Source: Neodiprion pinetum (Eukaryota; Arthropoda; Insecta; Hymenoptera; Diprionidae). Taken from it: a stretch of 64,000 nt of DNA. The translations under genes and the position numbers were made by a program. The stretch lies in the NCBI RefSeq assembly GCF_021155775.2, contig NC_060237.1:25324778-25388777 (forward strand), written 5' to 3'. Below are positions 61,962-64,000 of the stretch, in pieces (within the stretch, counting starts at the first letter, position 1; every line of letters begins with the position of its first letter). The notes below the pieces were generated by a model. That model was given only the letters and a program-made list of their open reading frames with translations. It ran no database searches and had not been told where the DNA came from.

Positions 61962-64000
61962 TCTAGTCGAGAGTCGCAGAAAGTCTGAGATTTCTTTTCC
62001 CCTTTTTCCGTGGACTTTCTTTCCGCGTTGCGGCCATTCGACCCATGCGCTATTTCGTCCTTTCGCTCCCTTTTCACCCCGCTTTTTTCCCCACAAGCAC
62101 GCGTCTTTAAGGGCGTAGAAAAAAACAAAAATAAAAAATTTCCCTCGCTTATTGCAATGCGAGAGAGAACAGCAGAGGAGGAGGATCTCAATGATCATTG
62201 ATTCCTCGATCACGTTTTTAGCTCCTGCGGGCGTCTCGCACATGTTCGAAGTTATCCGAGCTTAATTCGGTACCGTCGGCGATTTATTACGGGAAGAAAT
62301 TGAGATAATTCGCTGTCACGCAGCTGTTAATTTTAAATACTCGCTCGGCCGGATGTCGTTCATTATCTATCCGACCGGCTATACGATAATGCACATAAAT
62401 ACATACATACTTTTGCATCCTGCTTGTGCAGCTTACAACCGCGATCGACGGATAGTTTTGCCTTGAGGAATAATAATTCTTTTCTGTATCATGTATATTC
62501 CTTATTCTCTCTCTACTTCTATCTCTTATTCTTTCGTGATAACCGCCGGTGGCGAAAACACGCGATGTGAATACCGAATGAATTAAAACTCTGTGCGAGG
62601 ATATTTCTATACTGGAAGACGAGAGAAAAAAAAAAAATAATAACAAAGATAAAAAAAAAAAAGGTGGAAATGTCGAAACAAGTCGGTCGTTAATTTCTTC
62701 GCCTGAAAAATCTCGCGGTTAATTAGAAAGAAGTGAAAAAAGAAAACAGTTATACTCGATTCGATGAACAAAGGTTGGCCCTCGAAAATCTGTAAGGGCT
62801 TGTGTACGAAGTGAACACGTACCTATGCATTTGTACATGCCGAATGGCTGTGTTGTGTACCTTTGGTAAGAAGGGAATTGGAACGAGACTTTTTTTTTTT
62901 TATCTCAGTTACACGGATTCGCGATTATCTATTTATAGGGGAAAATAAGAGAAAGCCTGTGTGTACAAGAAGTCTAGAAAAGCGTCAAAGTGGAAAGGAC
63001 ATAAATTAGTTCTTATCTTAATTGTGTGTGGCTCTAACGTACAGCTCCACATACACGTGCGTATAACGACGAAAAATCAAAGACAAATTTAACCCCGCGG
63101 CAAAGTCGCGAGATGATAGATAAAGTCGCACCGTGTGTGTGTTTGTATATACACATATAAATATATATGTATACGATTGTTTGAATTTTGTTTAGGTCGA
63201 GCGTTTTATTGCCTCGATAATCGAATACTTTCCGAGCTTATCTTGACGTTAACTTACGGACTGCGGTAGTAGAATTGCCTCGTCGGTATAATTGCTTTTC
63301 AAATCTTTTGACAATCCCTTTTTTTCTCACGTCAATTTCCGTTCTCTCTCTTTCTACGCGCGCTCGTTCCGCGTGTAGCGGTTATGTATGGATTATACCT
63401 AGATTCGCAAATCTTTCTTGAGTCGTATCTCGAAAGATCTTTGCAGCTTGTCAAGATTAAACGCGACTGTCACTCGTGAGACGAATCGCGCTACAGTGAC
63501 GTCATATTGTAATTAAGTAATCAAGCGCGGAACACGTGCAACGGGTTTGATTTTAATCGAGTCTAACGTAAATTTGTTGTGTAACTCGAGAGCCGAACTT
63601 CCCTGCCATCGCTATGCTAGGCGTGCGATATACGTACCTACATGTACGGTATATTCCCCCCCTTATACCTACGTAGGTACAGAGTTAGCGATCTGCGGAA
63701 TAGCGAACGAGAGGAATACTGTTCCTCTCAGCCCTGCTGAATACTAATTATCCGATTAGCGCGAGGCGTTGTCCTATATATCGATAATACATACATATTA
63801 TACGTATTTTGGAAAAGCCACACAGCTTCGCGTATTACATGAATTTTCGATGAGCCGCGCAAAGTCATAAATCCAGGCTCGCAGCCGGCCGAGGGTGATT
63901 TTCATCCCCTGTCGCGTGGTATTCATTGAATTTAATCTTTTGGCAGATATTTATAACTTCCGATGAAAACGGAATGGATTTGTAGGTGTATACACGCCTG

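Larger units (their letters stand above)
56249..64000. other. Gene-poor right end, rich in microsatellites
   Basis: Nothing coding could be supported. Tracts include (TTC)n at about 57297-57333, (AT)n at 57489-57517, (TG)n at 57993-58017, (CT)n at 60690-60722, (AT)n at 61347-61372, (GT)n at 61679-61694, CTG repeat at 61937-61961 and poly-A at 62626-62662. If the 56186 exon is real, this would be its first intron. Frames such as 60023-60655 (plus) lack an ATG at their start and have no family resemblance. Confidence 0.45.

Overview
This is a window of animal nuclear DNA, most likely an insect and probably a hymenopteran. The evidence is spliced genes with GT-AG introns, a GSK-3/shaggy kinase, and two insect-type odorant-binding protein (OBP) genes with six conserved cysteines. 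Intergenic DNA is AT-rich but full of CpG and CGTACG-like words and microsatellites, which fits a sawfly or parasitoid wasp. That lower-level placement is inference. No bacterial features are present, and most long open frames outside the spliced genes are chance.

Layout. 1-9120: no recognisable gene; it holds a 665 bp foldback repeat (4151-4815). 9121-9307: a candidate alternative first coding exon, phase-compatible with the kinase downstream. 13611-18987: six shared coding exons of GSK-3 (shaggy), plus strand, followed by a long AT-rich 3' region. 19-29 kb: gene-poor, with a few exon-like islands (25470-25632, 26496-26669, 28519-28626, 28829-28897) that I could not assign. 29379-31327 (minus): a complete LRRC58-like leucine-rich-repeat gene in four exons. 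Head to head with it and about 0.9 kb away come two plus-strand genes for mitochondrial proteins. They are TIM29 (32271-32846, intronless) and the proteinaceous RNase P nuclease PRORP/MRPP3 (32938-34799, four exons), only 91 bp apart.

35-42 kb has no assignable gene but has promoter-like or first-exon-like GC-rich patches near 35.2-35.6 kb and 38.6 kb. 42378-44099 (minus) is a classic OBP in five exons with a TATA promoter, and a 570 bp palindromic Tc1/mariner-type MITE sits in its second intron. 47183-49636 (minus) is a second, LUSH-like OBP in six exons. From 50 to 64 kb I find no complete gene. There are many microsatellites and one good candidate promoter plus first coding exon of a plus-strand gene (about 56055-56248) that would continue beyond the window.

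Functionally the window mixes a Wnt/Hedgehog/insulin signalling kinase, an LRR protein, a pair of genes for mitochondrial biogenesis (inner-membrane import and mitochondrial tRNA 5' processing) that may share a promoter or transcript, and a small tandem pair of secreted chemosensory carrier proteins. All exon boundaries were derived by hand from reading frame, splice consensus and family conservation. They join with consistent phase, but no transcript data or database search was available.
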